A DNA stretch of 64,000 nucleotides from Aralia elata (GCA_034770075.1 JAVJAP010000044.1:62001-126000), one strand, 5' to 3'; numbered from the stretch's first letter, positions 1 to 12,555 are shown. Numbers and translations: made by a program. The notes: generated by a model not told the origin, from the letters alone.

Positions 1-1275
1 AACTATTATTTCCCTGATGAACAGCTATTTGCAGTAACCTCTGAGATCCCATGGTTTGCTGATATTGTCAACTACCTGGTGAGTCATGTACTCCCATCGG
101 ATCTAACTTATCAACAGAAGAAGAAATTTTTGCATGAGACAAAAAGATACATGTGGGACGAGCCTTACTTGTTCAAACAATGTACGGATCTTGTGATCCG
201 AAGGTGAATTCCCGATGTCGAGACTGCCAGTATATTGCATGCATGTCATTCTTCTCTGTATGGAGGCCATTATGGAACGCAAAGAACGGCAACCAAAGTA
301 CTCCAAGTCGGGTTCTATTGGCCCACTTTGTTCAAAGACGCCCACCAATTCATAAAGAATTGTGATCGATGCCAAAGGGTGGGCAACATCTCCAACCGCA
401 ATGAAATGCCATTAAATGTAATCTTGGAGGTGGAAATCTTTGACGTATGGGTAATAGACTTTATAGGACCATTCCCGTCATCCTGCAACAATCTCTACAT
501 CCTTCTTGCGGTTGATTATGTGTCCAAATGGGTGGAGGCAGCATTATCAACCAATGATGCTAGGGTGGTTCTTAGGTTCCTACAAAAGAGCATTTTCACT
601 AGATTTGGCACTCTGCGAGCTATCATCAGTGATGAGGGAAGTCATTTCTGCAATAAACATTTCACAGCCCTCCTAGCTAAATACGGAGTGAGGCACAGAA
701 TCGCCACAGCATACCACCCACAAACAAATGGCCAAGCCGAAGTGTCAAATAGAGAGGTGAAGAGAATTCTGGAGAAGATTGTTAATCCTTCCAGAAAAGA
801 CTGGTCATTGAAGCTAGATGAAGTATTGTGGGCATATAGAACCGCCTATAAGACACCCCTCGACATGTCTCCATACCATGTGGTCTACGGCAAAGCTTGC
901 CATCTCCCGGTTGAACTAGAGCACAAAGCGTATTGGGCAATCAAGAAGTTAAACTTTGACCTATCTGCAGCGGGAGAAAGGAGGCTTCTACAACTAAATG
1001 AACTTGATGAGTTCCGCTTACAAGCCTATGAGAACTCCAAACTCTACAAAGAAAAAGTGATGAGATGGCACGACCAAAAAATCATCGAGAAAAAGTTTGA
1101 ACCTGGTCAAGCGGTCTTGCTATTCAACTCCAGGCTCAAATTATTTCCGAGAAAGCTCAAATCCCGATGGCCGTTGAAATTATTGGAAATGACAGTGAAT
1201 GGTCAACGACTGAAACACTATTGGGGAGGCAAAGTCGATCGCCAAGAATCCTCAGTTGTCCTAGCCTTGGATTGA
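1..1275 (+). pseudogene. Athila-type Ty3/gypsy pol, 3' part (integrase), broken
   Basis: This is the C-terminal part of a retrotransposon polyprotein that begins before the window. The frame is open from base 1 except for a TGA at 205-207. The integrase zinc-binding region is seen in the HACHSSLYGGHYG and CDRCQ blocks. The DDE core follows: Asp in WVIDFIGPF, Asp in SDEGSHF and Glu in NGQAEVSNRE, all present. The CHLPVELEHKAYWAIKKLNFDL block after the core is characteristic of the Athila lineage. Near the C-terminus, after LKSRW, the protein departs from the family and then returns at VNGQRLKHYWGG, which suggests a small internal deletion with local frame change. The element lies on the plus strand and continues into an env-like ORF and the 3' LTR. 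With the stop and the deletion it is very unlikely to be active. Confidence 0.9.
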
Positions 1276-1754
1276 GCACCAATGGATAGTCGAGCTAACC
1301 GACTTTAAACCAAGCGCTTCTGGGGAGGCAACCCGAATTTATTGTTTTACTATTTATTCTTGTGTGATTATAATTGAGTTTGTGTAATTTCATTTTAACA
1401 TCTTTATTTGCCTTTCAGGTATCAAATCGCGCCCTCAACCGTGCTACTTAAACGGACGCTATCGATGGCGGATGACATATTCTCAGGGAAGTGCTCGAAC
1501 TTTAAATTTTTCCATCTTAACCATTAAGAATACTGTCAATCTTAAGTTTGGGGGTACAATTTTTTTTTTCACTACCTTAATTATGCACCTTATGTAAGTT
1601 ATACCATTTAAGTTTGAAATTAAATTTCCCTTCCTTTTTAGGTATGTTAGATGATTTTAAGAATTGTGTTTTTAACCTAATATTCTAATGTGTGCCATAT
1701 GTGTTCCATGTTAAAAAAAAAAAAAAAAAAACTTCATCCAGGGAGTTTACAGGA
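1276..1754 (+). other. Athila spacer between pol and env-like ORF, with PPT-like tract
   Basis: No coding frame is seen here. Bases 1544-1556 (AAGTTTGGGGGTA) match the polypurine tract found just before the 3' LTR at 4439-4451. A long A-run lies at about 1713-1730. This is the place where Athila elements carry untranslated sequence ahead of the env-like ORF. Confidence 0.6.
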
Positions 1755-1880
1755 AGGCGCAGCTGTGCCGTTCCTCAAGCTAAGCATTGCGCAGCTGCGC
1801 CAGGTCAGGAAGCTGCAACAGGCGCACCAGCGCAGCTGCGCCCAAACAACACAGCTAGAAGCGCACAGCTGCGCCCGTCG
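1755..1880 (+). repeat. Internal array of GCGCAGCTGCGC palindromes
   Basis: Four copies or near-copies of the 12-bp palindrome GCGCAGCTGCGC occur in about 125 bp (near 1757, 1789, 1830 and 1863), each followed by C-rich sequence. The same motif is repeated six times in this element's LTR at 4727-4921. The array ends about 160 bp before the env-like ORF start, so it would lie in the leader of any transcript initiating between pol and that ORF. Its function is unknown. Confidence 0.85.
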
Positions 1881-2038
1881 GCAGGAATTTTTTTTTTAAA
1901 AGGGACCCGTCCCATCAGTTTAAGCCACCTCCAAACATAAAACCCTAAACCTCTATTCTCTCCCTAGCCAGAAGCATAAGCAAAACCCTTTCCTCTCATC
2001 TTTGCCATCTTCCATCCTTAACCTAACAACTTCCAATC

Positions 2039-3123
2039 ATGCCTAAGAGAGCAAGAACATCCCAACCCTCATCATCCAGCAACGATGCCGACTCCATGGG
2101 GCATGGCATCAATACTCTTGACGCCACCAAGTTCGTTAACCTCTCCACCCAACACTATTATTGGGAGGTGTTGAGTGTGAAATCCTTCATACCTGAGAGG
2201 GGTTTGAAACCCAAAGCACAGAATGGGAGGATTTTGGAGCAAATCCGGCGTTTGGGGTGGAAGCTATTCATTGAGACGCCAGTGTCCGCCCCGATGGCGA
2301 TTGTGCGGGAGTTCTATGCCAATGCCCGTGAAACCCAAAATGGCATCTCCTTTGTACGGGGCAAGCAAGTCCCCTACACAAAGCAGGCAATCAGCGAGCT
2401 ATTCCGATTGCCATCTACATCTGCTGAGACCACCAAATGGGTGGAAACTGACCGCTTTGAGACTGATCTCGACGAATTGGTTCGGGAAATGTGCCAACCT
2501 GGCACTCAATGGAAAACACAAGCTGGCACCACTCAGAAAATCCATTTCCTCAAACCGCGTTGAACAGATTCGCCAAGGCTTGGTATGCCTTCATTTGTGC
2601 AAGTCTATTGCCTACCACCCACCACCAGGATGTGACTCGTGACCGGGCGGTGATTTTACACTGCATTCTAAAAGGTGGAAGCATTGATGTGGGTTACATC
2701 ATTCACCACTCTATGCTTCATTTCATGACAGCGGTCACCTCAGGTGCCATTCCACACGCCTCGATTGTCACACGCCTATGTCTTGAGGCAAAGGTGGAAT
2801 GGGGAGAGGAAACTCTCCAACTACCCATGCGAGATATTGACAGCACCACCATCAGGAAGTTCAATGTATGTCGCGAAGGAGAGTCCCGCCCTAATGGGTT
2901 GGGCTTCATTGTTTCCGACGAGGAGGAAGACAGTGAGGAGGAGGAGCCCGCACAACCCGTACTACCACTTGGGGCACAGCGGAGAGGGGTTGAGGGACAT
3001 GAGCATGAGATGCACCGCTTACAGCGTCGCACAAATGCTTTGCACACTAGTTTCAGGGACTACAACATCAACTTCGCGGACGCACTTTCTGAGGCCTTCA
3101 GTCAGCAGGGGGTCCATGTCTAG
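2039..3123 (+). pseudogene. Athila env-like ORF (frameshifted)
   Basis: The ORF starts at ATG 2039 after a leader with no competing long frame. The first 174 codons run to a stop near 2563. The homologous reading continues in another frame from about 2555 to the TAG at 3121-3123, so there is one frameshift near 2545-2565. The product would be about 360 residues. The N-terminal half has the conserved Athila env-like/plant-transposon-protein pattern (LDATKFVNLSTQHYYW, then a block around FYANARE). The second half has the AKAWYAFICASLLPTTH and HCILKGGSIDVGYIIHHS stretches. The C-terminus is acidic (DEEEDSEEEEP) followed by a heptad-like segment. No convincing signal peptide or membrane anchor is seen. 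The role of this ORF in Athila elements is unsettled, and here it is broken. Confidence 0.75.
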
Positions 3124-4453
3124 TTTCCCACTTACGATGCCAACATCCCGTATCCACCGCCTGACACACTGCCTGGTCAAGGCGAGGATGACGCGTAAGG
3201 GAGTTTTCTTTACCCTATATCTCCAATAAGGACATTGCTTATTTTAAGTTTGGGGTTATTAGGGGTTATTTAATTGTTTTATTTCTTATTAGTATTTGCA
3301 TTTTAATTTTAGGAAATAGTTCATTCTAGTTGCATATTAGTTAACTTGCATTACATTCAATTTGCATATTATTGTTCATTGCATGGTAGTGTAAATATTG
3401 TTCATTTCATTTACATGTTAGGATAAATTGCATCATAGTTAATTCTATAAAAAAAACAAACAAACAAACATTGCATTATTTTCATGTATATCATATCATG
3501 TAGCTTAAATTGCATAATCCAGACATCGAATTTAGTAAACATCCGCAATTGCATCTTTTGTGATTATTGCCTACAAATGCTAAATGCTAAGGCTTGTGTT
3601 GAGTGCCATAATACATTACAAATCTTGACTTGTTTTGAATCTGATATGACTGGTTAGCACTCAACTAGTAGTTATCTTACTAAGTGACCTAAAGATTCGC
3701 ATAATTGAGTTTTGGAGGGAAATTGAAGTTTTAATAAAAGATGAGCAAATGAGAGTAGTGAAAGCAGAGACAACGCAACGTTTACGTTTGGGGGAAAGCT
3801 TATTGGAGCATTTGAACGACGAGACGGAGCGTAAAACGCACTCGTTGAAAAAAAAAGTATAAATAAATGCTTGATTAGCCTAGTTCTGTGGCCTTTGATA
3901 CTCGAGTAAGTACGCCCTAGGGATGTCTCTACACCTAGCACCCTAAAACCAATTAGTTTGGGAGTCGTTGGTCGAAAGCTCGCTATACGGGTATCATTGA
4001 AAAGCCTAAGGGAACTAAGCATTGCACAACCAAGTATCATAGTCCAAGAACCTCTAAATCGGTCCCCAATCTATACAAAGTTGTACCTCAGCTGTAGCTT
4101 ACCCCATTTGTTGTGTTTGCAGGTTTGAGTATAAAAACAATTTCCCCCTAAGAAACATATTATGAGAATCATTTGGGTTGCTATAAGTTTGATGATTACT
4201 ACACACACACATACACTGTATCAATCATTACAAGGTTTGATTTGCATGACTATCATGGCACATGAACTAAGTTTTGGTTAGAAGCTATGTGTGTTTGTTA
4301 TTGTGATCCTTCTAAGGCAAATCACACTAGGATTGTTTACTAATTGATGAGGATTCATTGTGCATTTAGATATTATTACATTACATTCATGTTCTGCATT
4401 CGCCTCATTTTTAGTTGCTCGAGGACAAGCAACAGTTCAAGTTTGGGGGTATT
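3124..4453 (+). other. Athila 3' untranslated region and polypurine tract
   Basis: About 1.3 kb without a supported plus-strand gene lies between the env-like ORF and the 3' LTR. It contains a second PPT-like tract at 3246-3258, a stretch at about 3295-3560 rich in TTGCAT motifs, and the true PPT position at 4439-4451 (AAGTTTGGGGGTA), two bases before the LTR. A minus-strand open frame around 3672-4040 has no recognisable similarity and is not called. Confidence 0.65.
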
Positions 4454-6137
4454 TGATGAGTAGGTTTCATACCTACTTATTGGATGCTAACTTGCTTAAA
4501 TTGTTACTAAACTATTAGCTTCAACGTGTGTTTTCATACATTTTCTTCTTATTTTTGGTAATGCATCTCAATTCACATTTTATGGCATTTGCACAGTTAA
4601 AGGGTAATTTGACAAAAGATACGAGGCATATGATGTTTGAGATCTGAATGAATAAAAGATACTAGCACAGTGCGCGAGAATCGAGGAGACAGTCTGAATG
4701 AAGCAGTGCAGCAGTAACCTGACAGAGAGCGCAGCTGCGCCCAACTTGGCTTGGAAGCCAGCGCAGCTGCGCCCATGCCCTGCACCCAGAAGCTGCCCAG
4801 CGCAGCTGTGCCCAGCTTGGCCTTAAGGCCGGCGTAGCTGCGCCCAACCTTACCTGCTGAAACCTCTAGCACGCAGCTGCGCCCAATTTAAGCAGCATCC
4901 AAGCGCGCGCAGCTGCGCCCGTCGCCAGCCAACCATGTAGACCACGTTTCAGACAGCTGTGCAGACTTGCCAAAAACATATGGAATCAATGCCTGGTTTT
5001 TAGGAAATTGGTGGAGTGATATTTTATCAGTTGGGAATCAAAATAAGTCAACAAAAGACAAATGAGATGAATGAATTTAATCATGTAGAGAACTAATTTG
5101 AAGGGACCTCGTCCACGAAAAGTTTTGACTACTGCATTCTATCTCCAAAAATGGAAAATGGCTATTGATCATCAAATTACCTGGGAACTGAAGAATGGAG
5201 CTGCATGGATGTTGAATTGAAGATTGGGAGCAAAGAATCAAGGATCATCACAACTTGGAAAACCAACGAAATTGCAGAAACGAAAAAACTAAAGTAGGGA
5301 GTTTTATTATTTTCTGTCTTTGACTTATTTCCGTATTCTGTAAATACAATGATGAATCATTTATGTATGATGACTTCTATTATTATTAGTATGAACTAAA
5401 CTCATTTTTTGGGATTATAATGAATCTTTTGCATTAACTGAAAATTGACATGTTTCCTTATTGTTACTGGTTGGTTATGAATTGAATGACTAGCATAATT
5501 AATAATGAAAGTTTAATTGCTTGATCACCAATTACTGTGATAATTTATATGGAATTGAGAAAGAAAATATAAATTAAGACCTGATTATGCTAGCATATGT
5601 TCATTATTTCTGCAATCCTCGTGGATTAATGTTTCGTGCTTAGGATAGAGATATACTGAAGCACCATATGTGGCCAATTGAGAACTTATACCTCAACCCT
5701 CTTGATTGTAATTCACATAGAGATATAGTGCGTTAGTCATCTAGGGTGTTCACATTCATTCTATCAATTGTGGATCGAGAGGTGGCCATATTTTACATTC
5801 GTGTTCTCGACCAACATTCTATAATAACCAATTAGGAGCAATAAGAAGCATAGAAATCTAAGTTTTGTAATAAGTGAAATTATAATCCCAAAACCCATAA
5901 ATCTGTATTTATACAATTGCAATTTGATTTATCTATCTCTCTAGCAATCATTAGACAAATTCATCACATTACTCATCTGTTTAAAGAAACCGAAATATTT
6001 ATAAAATCGGTGTTTGTAAGTTGTAATTGCAATTCTATTCTCCGTGGGATCGATATCTTACTTACTTTATATTACTTGTGGATCACGTGCACTTGCGTGC
6101 ATGAGCTATATTTGTTATACATACAAATATCCCAACA
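4454..6137 (+). repeat. Athila 3' LTR
   Basis: The LTR begins TGATGAGTAGG directly after the polypurine tract and ends ...CCCAACA, giving TG...CA termini and a length of about 1.68 kb. At 6138 the sequence switches cleanly into the reverse complement of the element-C LTR family, so the Athila element was inserted into that LTR. The 5' LTR and the other target-site copy are outside the window. A GC-rich palindrome array lies in its first 500 bp. Confidence 0.8.
4727..4921 (+). repeat. LTR array of GCGCAGCTGCGC palindromes (Athila)
   Basis: Six copies of the form (A)GCGCAGCTGCGCCC, some with single changes, are spaced about 30-40 bp apart (near 4728, 4761, 4800, 4831, 4872 and 4906). The GC content contrasts sharply with the AT-rich LTR around it. 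The same word recurs upstream of the env-like ORF of this element. Confidence 0.9.
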
Positions 6138-8022
6138 GGAGTTGGTGCCAGTTATTAACTGACATCATGATCTGTCAGTTTATTTTCACGTACGATCATT
6201 GTTCATCAGTTGCTAAGAGAGAATACAGAGAGAAATGAGAGAGAATTGAGAAGTATTCCATTCATTTGTTGCATAATCTAAACCATTATTCAAGGTAATT
6301 CTCCTAAATTAAGTTTTTAATTTATATTCTTGAAGTTCTTTCATGAACGTAGGTTTTTGAGTTTTCTGTAAACTAAGTTTTATGGCTAAAGTTTTATAAA
6401 TTGATGATTAGATGTTTGAAAGCATGTATAAACGTATTTTATATGATGTATATATGATTTAGAGTAATTAAAATTCATGAAATCATGTTTTAATTGAAGT
6501 TCTGAAACTTACAGAGTAGTTATTTACGAACATGGCTTAAATGTATGAAATTGATACTTGTTTTGTAAGTTGATCGGTTAAATTGATAATTGATTATGTT
6601 TATGCATATAAAAACGAAGAAAACAAGAGTTAAACAGATTAATTTGGTTAAGAAATGAGTTCACAATGATTGATTACGCTACATGTGTTAAGATATGAAA
6701 ATAATGCATGAACAGTGAATTTTGGCCTTTAAATTTGTTGCTTAGATTGTTTATGTTGTTAAAATCGCTATATACATGTTAGGTTTTAGTTTTACAATAT
6801 GTATGATGTTTGGGTATGCGTAATTTGCCTATTGGGTGAAGTAATTGGGAGAAATTAGTCTGTCTTTCGCTGTTCGCGAAGAACAGAGAAGCTGATTCTC
6901 ATGTCCAGTGTGGCCGCGCTGGACAACAGCTTAATTTAGGCGCTGCCACGCTGCAGCGCGGCCGCGCAGGTTCCTAGTGTAAAAGTGGTGCGGCCGCACT
7001 AGTCTGCAGAATCACCCAAAATTTTTTATTTAAGTGTTCAAGTCCAAGATAGTAATTGTAACCTAATTTAATGAATATGGAAGTATAATAATCTTATAAT
7101 GAGATGTTAAAACATGTTATTAACATGTCAATGACGAATTTAGGTGATTATTTGATAAGTCGAATGTTGGTATAAACTCGTTATAGGTAGTCTAATAATG
7201 TGTTTAAGAGTTATGTTGGAAATGTGATTAATATAATCAGACGTAGAGTTAATTCTAGATAAAGGGAATTTATTTATGATGCTAGTTATGTTATAATTAA
7301 TTGGTATTGTAAATGTAAATGATATATAGGATTAATTGGGGAACGCGAATAATTAAAGTATAATCTACGCACGAGGCAAGTTTTCTTAACTTCACTCTTT
7401 ATTGTGCAAGTTTACTATCCCTAATCTTTTTATTTCATTGAAAGCAAGTATCTTATCCTTATTACTTCTACGCAAGTTCCTGAACTTCATTCTTTTATCA
7501 TGCAAACTTTATAATGCTATTACTTACTTGAACAAGTTCTTAATTCTATTTCATTCAATTTCATGAACTCAAATGAGATGCTCTAATTTTCTCTGTATAA
7601 TAATTCAGTTATATAGAATTCATTCAATTGTATCCTTTGTGAGATTCAGTCTTTGATATCAATTTCATTTTTATTGAACCTTGATTGACTAGCGAACCCT
7701 TATTGATTCGACTAGTCTATAGATGATGAGCCATCCACTAGTAAAGGCAATGGCAAAGCAAACAAATGATGAAGACTTGTTGTATTTGTTTAAATGATGT
7801 TTATGTAATAGACTTGATTATGTTTCCGCATTTGATGTTTTATTAAGGTTAGATGACCTGGGATTTATTTATTAAAGATGTTGTAACCCTTTAATGGGAG
7901 ATTTTTATTTTAATTAAGAGTTTTCATTTATATTTGAATGGGTAGTTAGATGTGATGTGATGTTTTGAGTAGTGAACACCAAATCTCGTGGAATTGACGT
8001 ACCCGGATTTGGGGATGTCACA
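6138..8022 (+). repeat. Partial LTR of the element-C family, reverse orientation
   Basis: This is the reverse complement of the LTRs at 14500-17260 and 23171-25851 (shared: the CAGTTA...TGTCAG region near the start, the GCGGCCGCGC cluster at about 6905-7000, and the terminal block ending GGGGATGTCACA). It is more diverged than those two LTRs are from each other. Its right end abuts pol codons of element B. Its left end is replaced by the Athila LTR at 6137. It is either a solo LTR or the end of an element whose remainder lies outside the window. Confidence 0.8.
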
Positions 8023-10483
8023 CGTTGTTCCCAATTTATTATTGTTTCCACTTTCACTGGATCTATAAAAATCCCGTCTTTATCAATTACATGACCTAAG
8101 AATTGAACTCTTTCTAACCAAAATTCACACTTAGAAAACTTCGCATACAATTTTTCTCTTCTTAAAGTTTCCAACACCAATCTCAAGTGTTCTTCATGTT
8201 CCTCCTTTGTCTTTGAGTAAATCAAAATATCATCAATAAATACGACTACAAACTTGTCCAAAACTTTCTTGAACACTCGATTCATCATATCCATAAATAC
8301 TGCAGGGGCATTTGTTACTCCAAACGACATTACCAAAAATTCATAATGACCATAACGGGTACTAAATGCCGTCTTAGGAACATCTTCCTTTCTTACTTTT
8401 AACTGATGATATCCTGATCGCAAATCTATTTTTGAAAAATATTTAGCTCCTCTCAGTTGATCGAACAAATCATCAATTCTTGGTAATGGATATTTATTCT
8501 TAATAGTGACCTTATTCAACTCTCGGTAGTCAATACAAAGTCTTAAAAACCCATCCTTCTTTTTAACGAACAACACTGGTGCTCCCCACAGAGACACACT
8601 AGGTTGAATGTATCTCTTATCCAGCAATTCTTACAACTGCATCATTAATTGCTTCATCTTTACCGGAGACATCCTATACAGTGCTTTAGAAATAGGTGTT
8701 GTCCCCGGTACTACATCAATTACGAACTCGATTTCCATATCTGGTGGCAAACCAATTATTTCATCCGGAAACACATCTCTAAATTCCTTTACCACTAGTA
8801 TCTGTCCTAACTCTATACCCTTCCATTGAGTGTTTATAACATGAGCTAGGTACCCTACACATCCTTTCCTAAGTAGTCTTCTTGCCTGCATAACGGATAA
8901 ATAACAAGACTGCCTAGGCAAACAACTTCCATAAAATACTACCTTGGATTGTGACAAAGTCACAAGATGCACACTTTTCCTTTGACAATCTATAATCGCC
9001 CCGTGACTGTTTAACCAGTCCATTCCGAGTATCACATCAAATTCTCCTAATCTAATTAGAATTAAATCTACTAACAACTTATGTCCCCTTATATCCATGC
9101 AACAATTTTATGTACATAATCTACAGGAATTACTTCTTTATTAACTACCTTTATATTCAAGGGATATTCTAATTTCTTTTGAGGCAACTTTAATCATTGT
9201 GCAAACTCATATGATATAAATGAACAGGTAGCACCCGAATCAAATAATATATAAGCATTAATATTATTGACCGGAATAATACCTGACACCACGTCCTTGG
9301 AAGCCACTGCATCCTTGATCGTCATGTTAAAAGTCCTTGTTGTTGATCGGTCTGGGGCTGGAAATCCTGATATTGTTGGCTTGTTACCACTATTCTTACT
9401 TCCTCCTCCCTGTTCTACTCCCTTCCTTGGACAATTTTTAATCTGGTGATCCAGCGCACCAGAAATGAAACATCCGCTCTGCTTTGAACTCGTGCAATTG
9501 GGAGCTATATAGCCTTCCTGACCACAATTGTAGCATACACTCTTTCCTTTCAAACATGCTCCAAGGTGATTCTTTCCACATTTGTTACATGCTTCAATCT
9601 TCCTCTTAGCTACTCCTTCATTCCATTTGTTGTTGTTATTGTTACTATTCCATTTCCTTTTGAAAATCCCTCCACCTTCGCTATTACTACCTTCACCCTT
9701 ATTTTTTCCTTCAAACCTTTTCTTTTTCTGTTCCTGAGTATATTTAGTTAAAGTTTCACTTCCTCCCTCTACAATTATCGCCTTTTCTAACAGTATACCA
9801 AATGAGTCGATTTGTAACACAACCAATCTATTGAACAACCAAGGTTTTAAACCCTGTTCGAATCGTCTTGCTTTTCTTTCTTCTGTATTTACTTGATGTG
9901 GGGCAAATCTAGCTAACTCATTAAATTTTACTGCATATTGTGGTACTGTCATATCACCCTACTTAAGTTCTAAAAATCGCATCTCCATGCGACTTTGCAT
10001 ATTTTTGGGGAAATAATTTTCGAAAAATAATTCCTTGAACCTAGTCTAAGGTATCACACCATGCCCGACCCTATGCTCAAATGCCTCCCACCAGAAGTTT
10101 GCCTCTCTTTTCAACATGTACGAAGCAAACAATATCTTCTGGTCCTCCTCAACTTTAGCTATTGCAAACACTTTTTCAATTTCTTTTATCCAATCTTGAG
10201 CCTCTATAGGCTCAATATTTCCTTTAAATTCAGGTGGACCTACATTCTTAAAATCATTGAAGGTAGTGGTTGATGTTACAGTTTGATTCACGTTTGCTCG
10301 ATCAACTATCCCTTTTTGAAGTGCCCCTATTAACAAATCCACGAACTGTTGTAAGGGATTAACATTACTCGAGGCTTCTTCATGTGTATTAGTAGTTGGT
10401 GTGGTTCCGTCAGTATTATTTATTGTTGCTTCATTATTTATTGCCTCGTTAATGTTAATAGTTTTTGGCCTGCCTTAACGTAT
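8023..10483 (-). pseudogene. Element B: Tekay/Del-like gag-pol (3' end missing)
   Basis: This Ty3/gypsy polyprotein reads right to left. The expected start codon at 10481-10483 reads ATA. Gag follows (VGPPEFKGNIEPIEAQDW, FNELARFAPHQV), then a CCHC zinc knuckle (CYNCGQEGYIAPNC), protease (LFDSGATCSF, catalytic Asp kept) and reverse transcriptase (RLCIDYRELNKV, FIDDILIYS, catalytic Asps kept). Homology stops at the RT-RNase H junction (VETIINWEQ), where the reversed LTR begins at 8022, so RNase H and integrase are absent here. Breaks include TAG at 10046-10048, a TAG near 9960, TGA at about 9194, a one-base deletion near 9108 and TAA near 8628. The order gag-PR-RT and the motifs place it with Tekay/Del chromoviruses. 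Confidence 0.85.
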
Positions 10484-10775
10484 TTTCTGTTTAATATAAC
10501 AACATATCATTATACAAATCAAACAAGTAATTAATTAATACATTCATCATCCACAAAACATATGTTCATAAAACATATAATAATACATCATTCTATGTAC
10601 ATTTATTTTTTTTATACAATAGTTAGTTATTTTACATATCAAATTCTACTTTCTTACATATGCTATAATTATACAGGAAAAGATGAAAATACCTACATAC
10701 ATATATATGCTCCGTATAAAAGTAGACTTTCACATATTACACAAATAACCCTATTTCTACAGCCTCTCTATGTTC

Positions 10776-11519
10776 TTATTCCATTATGAACCAAACCAGA
10801 TCCCTACTTATGGTGTGAATCATCTGACCTTCCTCTATTGGATAATTCATTACGCTATCCAGAACTCGTTTATAGGAAACTCTAAAGTTATAAATTGCCC
10901 AATCCATCCTTCTATTCTTTCTTCTCAAATTCTCTTCTACCCCACCTAACACCGCCTCTACTCTAATACAGGTATTTATTTCCGCATTCCAAATAGCCTC
11001 AAGTTCCTTTTCCCTATTTTCCAACTGGTGAACTCGTGACTCTAGCACTTGGGTTCGAACTTTTAGTTCTTTGTTTTTCTGTTCTAATTGTTGACACTTA
11101 ACTTCCAGCTCTGCGTTTCTCTATTCTACATGATTGTTTCTAGTTTCTAGCTCTTGGTTTTGGGCTACTAATTCTTGATTTGTATCCTTTAAGTTCTGAT
11201 TTTGGTGCTCTATTTCAAAGGTCATTTCCTCTACCTGTTGAATCTTTTCTTCTAATTTCTTCTTTTCATTTAATATCCCCTGTACCAAAGCATAAGTTTC
11301 TTCTAACGTTGATCCTACTCCCTCAGATTCTTCTTCTCCTTCTTCCTCGGACGGCTCCCCATCCCTTGTGTTATACCCTAGAACTACCTGATTTTCTATG
11401 AAATTTTCTTTATATTCTTCCTTAGGGTCCTCCTCTTCTATTTCTGGATCTGCTATTGGTATTATGGGTGCATTCTGAGGTACCTCATAAATGTCTCTAA
11501 TTATTTCTTCTTCAGCCAT
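10776..11519 (-). pseudogene. Element B ORF upstream of gag: acidic coiled-coil protein
   Basis: This frame of about 247 codons lies between the primer-binding site and gag on the element's coding strand, broken only by a TAG at 11121-11123. It starts at ATG 11519 with a short polar leader and a very acidic stretch (EIEEEDPKEEYKEN, EEEGEEESEG). It continues as a long Gln/Glu/Lys/Asn-rich region with heptad character, including repeats like NQELVAQNQELETRN, and ends with a basic segment and RDLVWFIME. No enzymatic motif is seen. Element C carries a frame of the same length, position and layout (22180-22938), including a similar end (DLPWYML). I do not recognise a named family. It could be an accessory protein acting with Gag, or a captured coiled-coil sequence. 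The ORF is visible in sequence; any function is inference. Confidence 0.6.
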
Positions 11520-11644
11520 TCTACAACAAAAAAATAACTTACTTAGTACATTAAAAACAATATTAAAAGTACAATTTAAAACTTAATTCTTAATATTACT
11601 AGGTTATATCTTAAGGTTCTCTAACCTAAATGTTATAACCTACA

Positions 11645-11656
11645 GCTCTGTTACCA
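11645..11656 (-). other. Element B primer-binding site (tRNA-iMet type)
   Basis: On the minus strand this reads TGGTAACAGAGC, one change from TGGTATCAGAGC, the complement of the 3' end of plant initiator tRNA-Met. It lies three bases inside the 5' LTR edge at 11660. Confidence 0.8.
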
Positions 11657-11659
11657 ACC

Positions 11660-12555
11660 TGTGATGCCCCCATACTTGAATACTTGCTACTACAGGTATG
11701 GTGGTCACTATACACTTATTCAAAGTCTATTATACATTATTATACATTCACTAGTTTACATCAAGTATAATAGTACAACTTAGATCTTACTTACAAAATA
11801 TGAACTAATACAATAGTTCTATAATACCACCTCATTAATTATTTAATTAAACAATACAAAATTAATTATGTATTCTTCCTTATTGGCTTTACTCGTCCCT
11901 TTATCTTTTACACCCGATCTTTCAGGTTCCTCAGACTTAGCTGAAAACATGAAAATTTGAGAAAGAGTAAACAACTAATTTGCTTAGCAGGTATATAAAA
12001 TATCAAGAACTGAACGATAAGGAAATTGAATAATTGAATGCAAATCAAATCAGAATAATAAATAAGAAATAATGATTAATACAATGATGAACAGATTTAA
12101 ATTGACGAGTATCAAATAAATTTTCTTTTCTGAACTAGCTGGTCATAAGGACCAAGAACGTAAATGTCCCACAATTATATAAATTGCTGACTCTCCATCT
12201 CCATAGGCACTTTAGGGGATCAACCTATCGTACCCTATGTTGTGCACAACATTATCTCCATAAGTCGAATTTTTTAACAATAATATCCCCTTTATAAAAT
12301 AGGGTTGTTCAACTCAGTCTAAGATTTCGTCCAAAATAACTGGTTTGGAGAATAAATATTATAATTTCTTAATTTTAGAGTAAGCCGAAACAATGACCTT
12401 CTCTACAAATAAATTCAGAATATTTAAAATAATTTAGAGTTCAACAATTCTTGCAAATATATTCTGAAATTTAATATCGCATGATAATAATTAACTTGAA
12501 CGAAATATTCAAAATTCAGGAAACTTTTACCAAAAGCAAATAGATGCTTAAGAAA
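11660..12555 (-). repeat. Element B 5' LTR, truncated
   Basis: It begins TGTGATGCCCCC next to the primer-binding site and resembles the other Tekay-like LTRs in layout (the block around GTCATAAGGACC at about 12140-12175, then GGGATCAACC and GTTCAACTCAGTCTAAG). After about 900 bp it stops at 12555/12556, where reverse-transcriptase codons of element D1 begin. No terminal CA is found, so the outer part of the LTR has been lost. Confidence 0.7.

Noticed and set aside
3672..4040. 122-codon minus-strand frame in the Athila 3' region
   Set aside because: No recognisable similarity, opposite to the element, in a non-coding region; likely chance.
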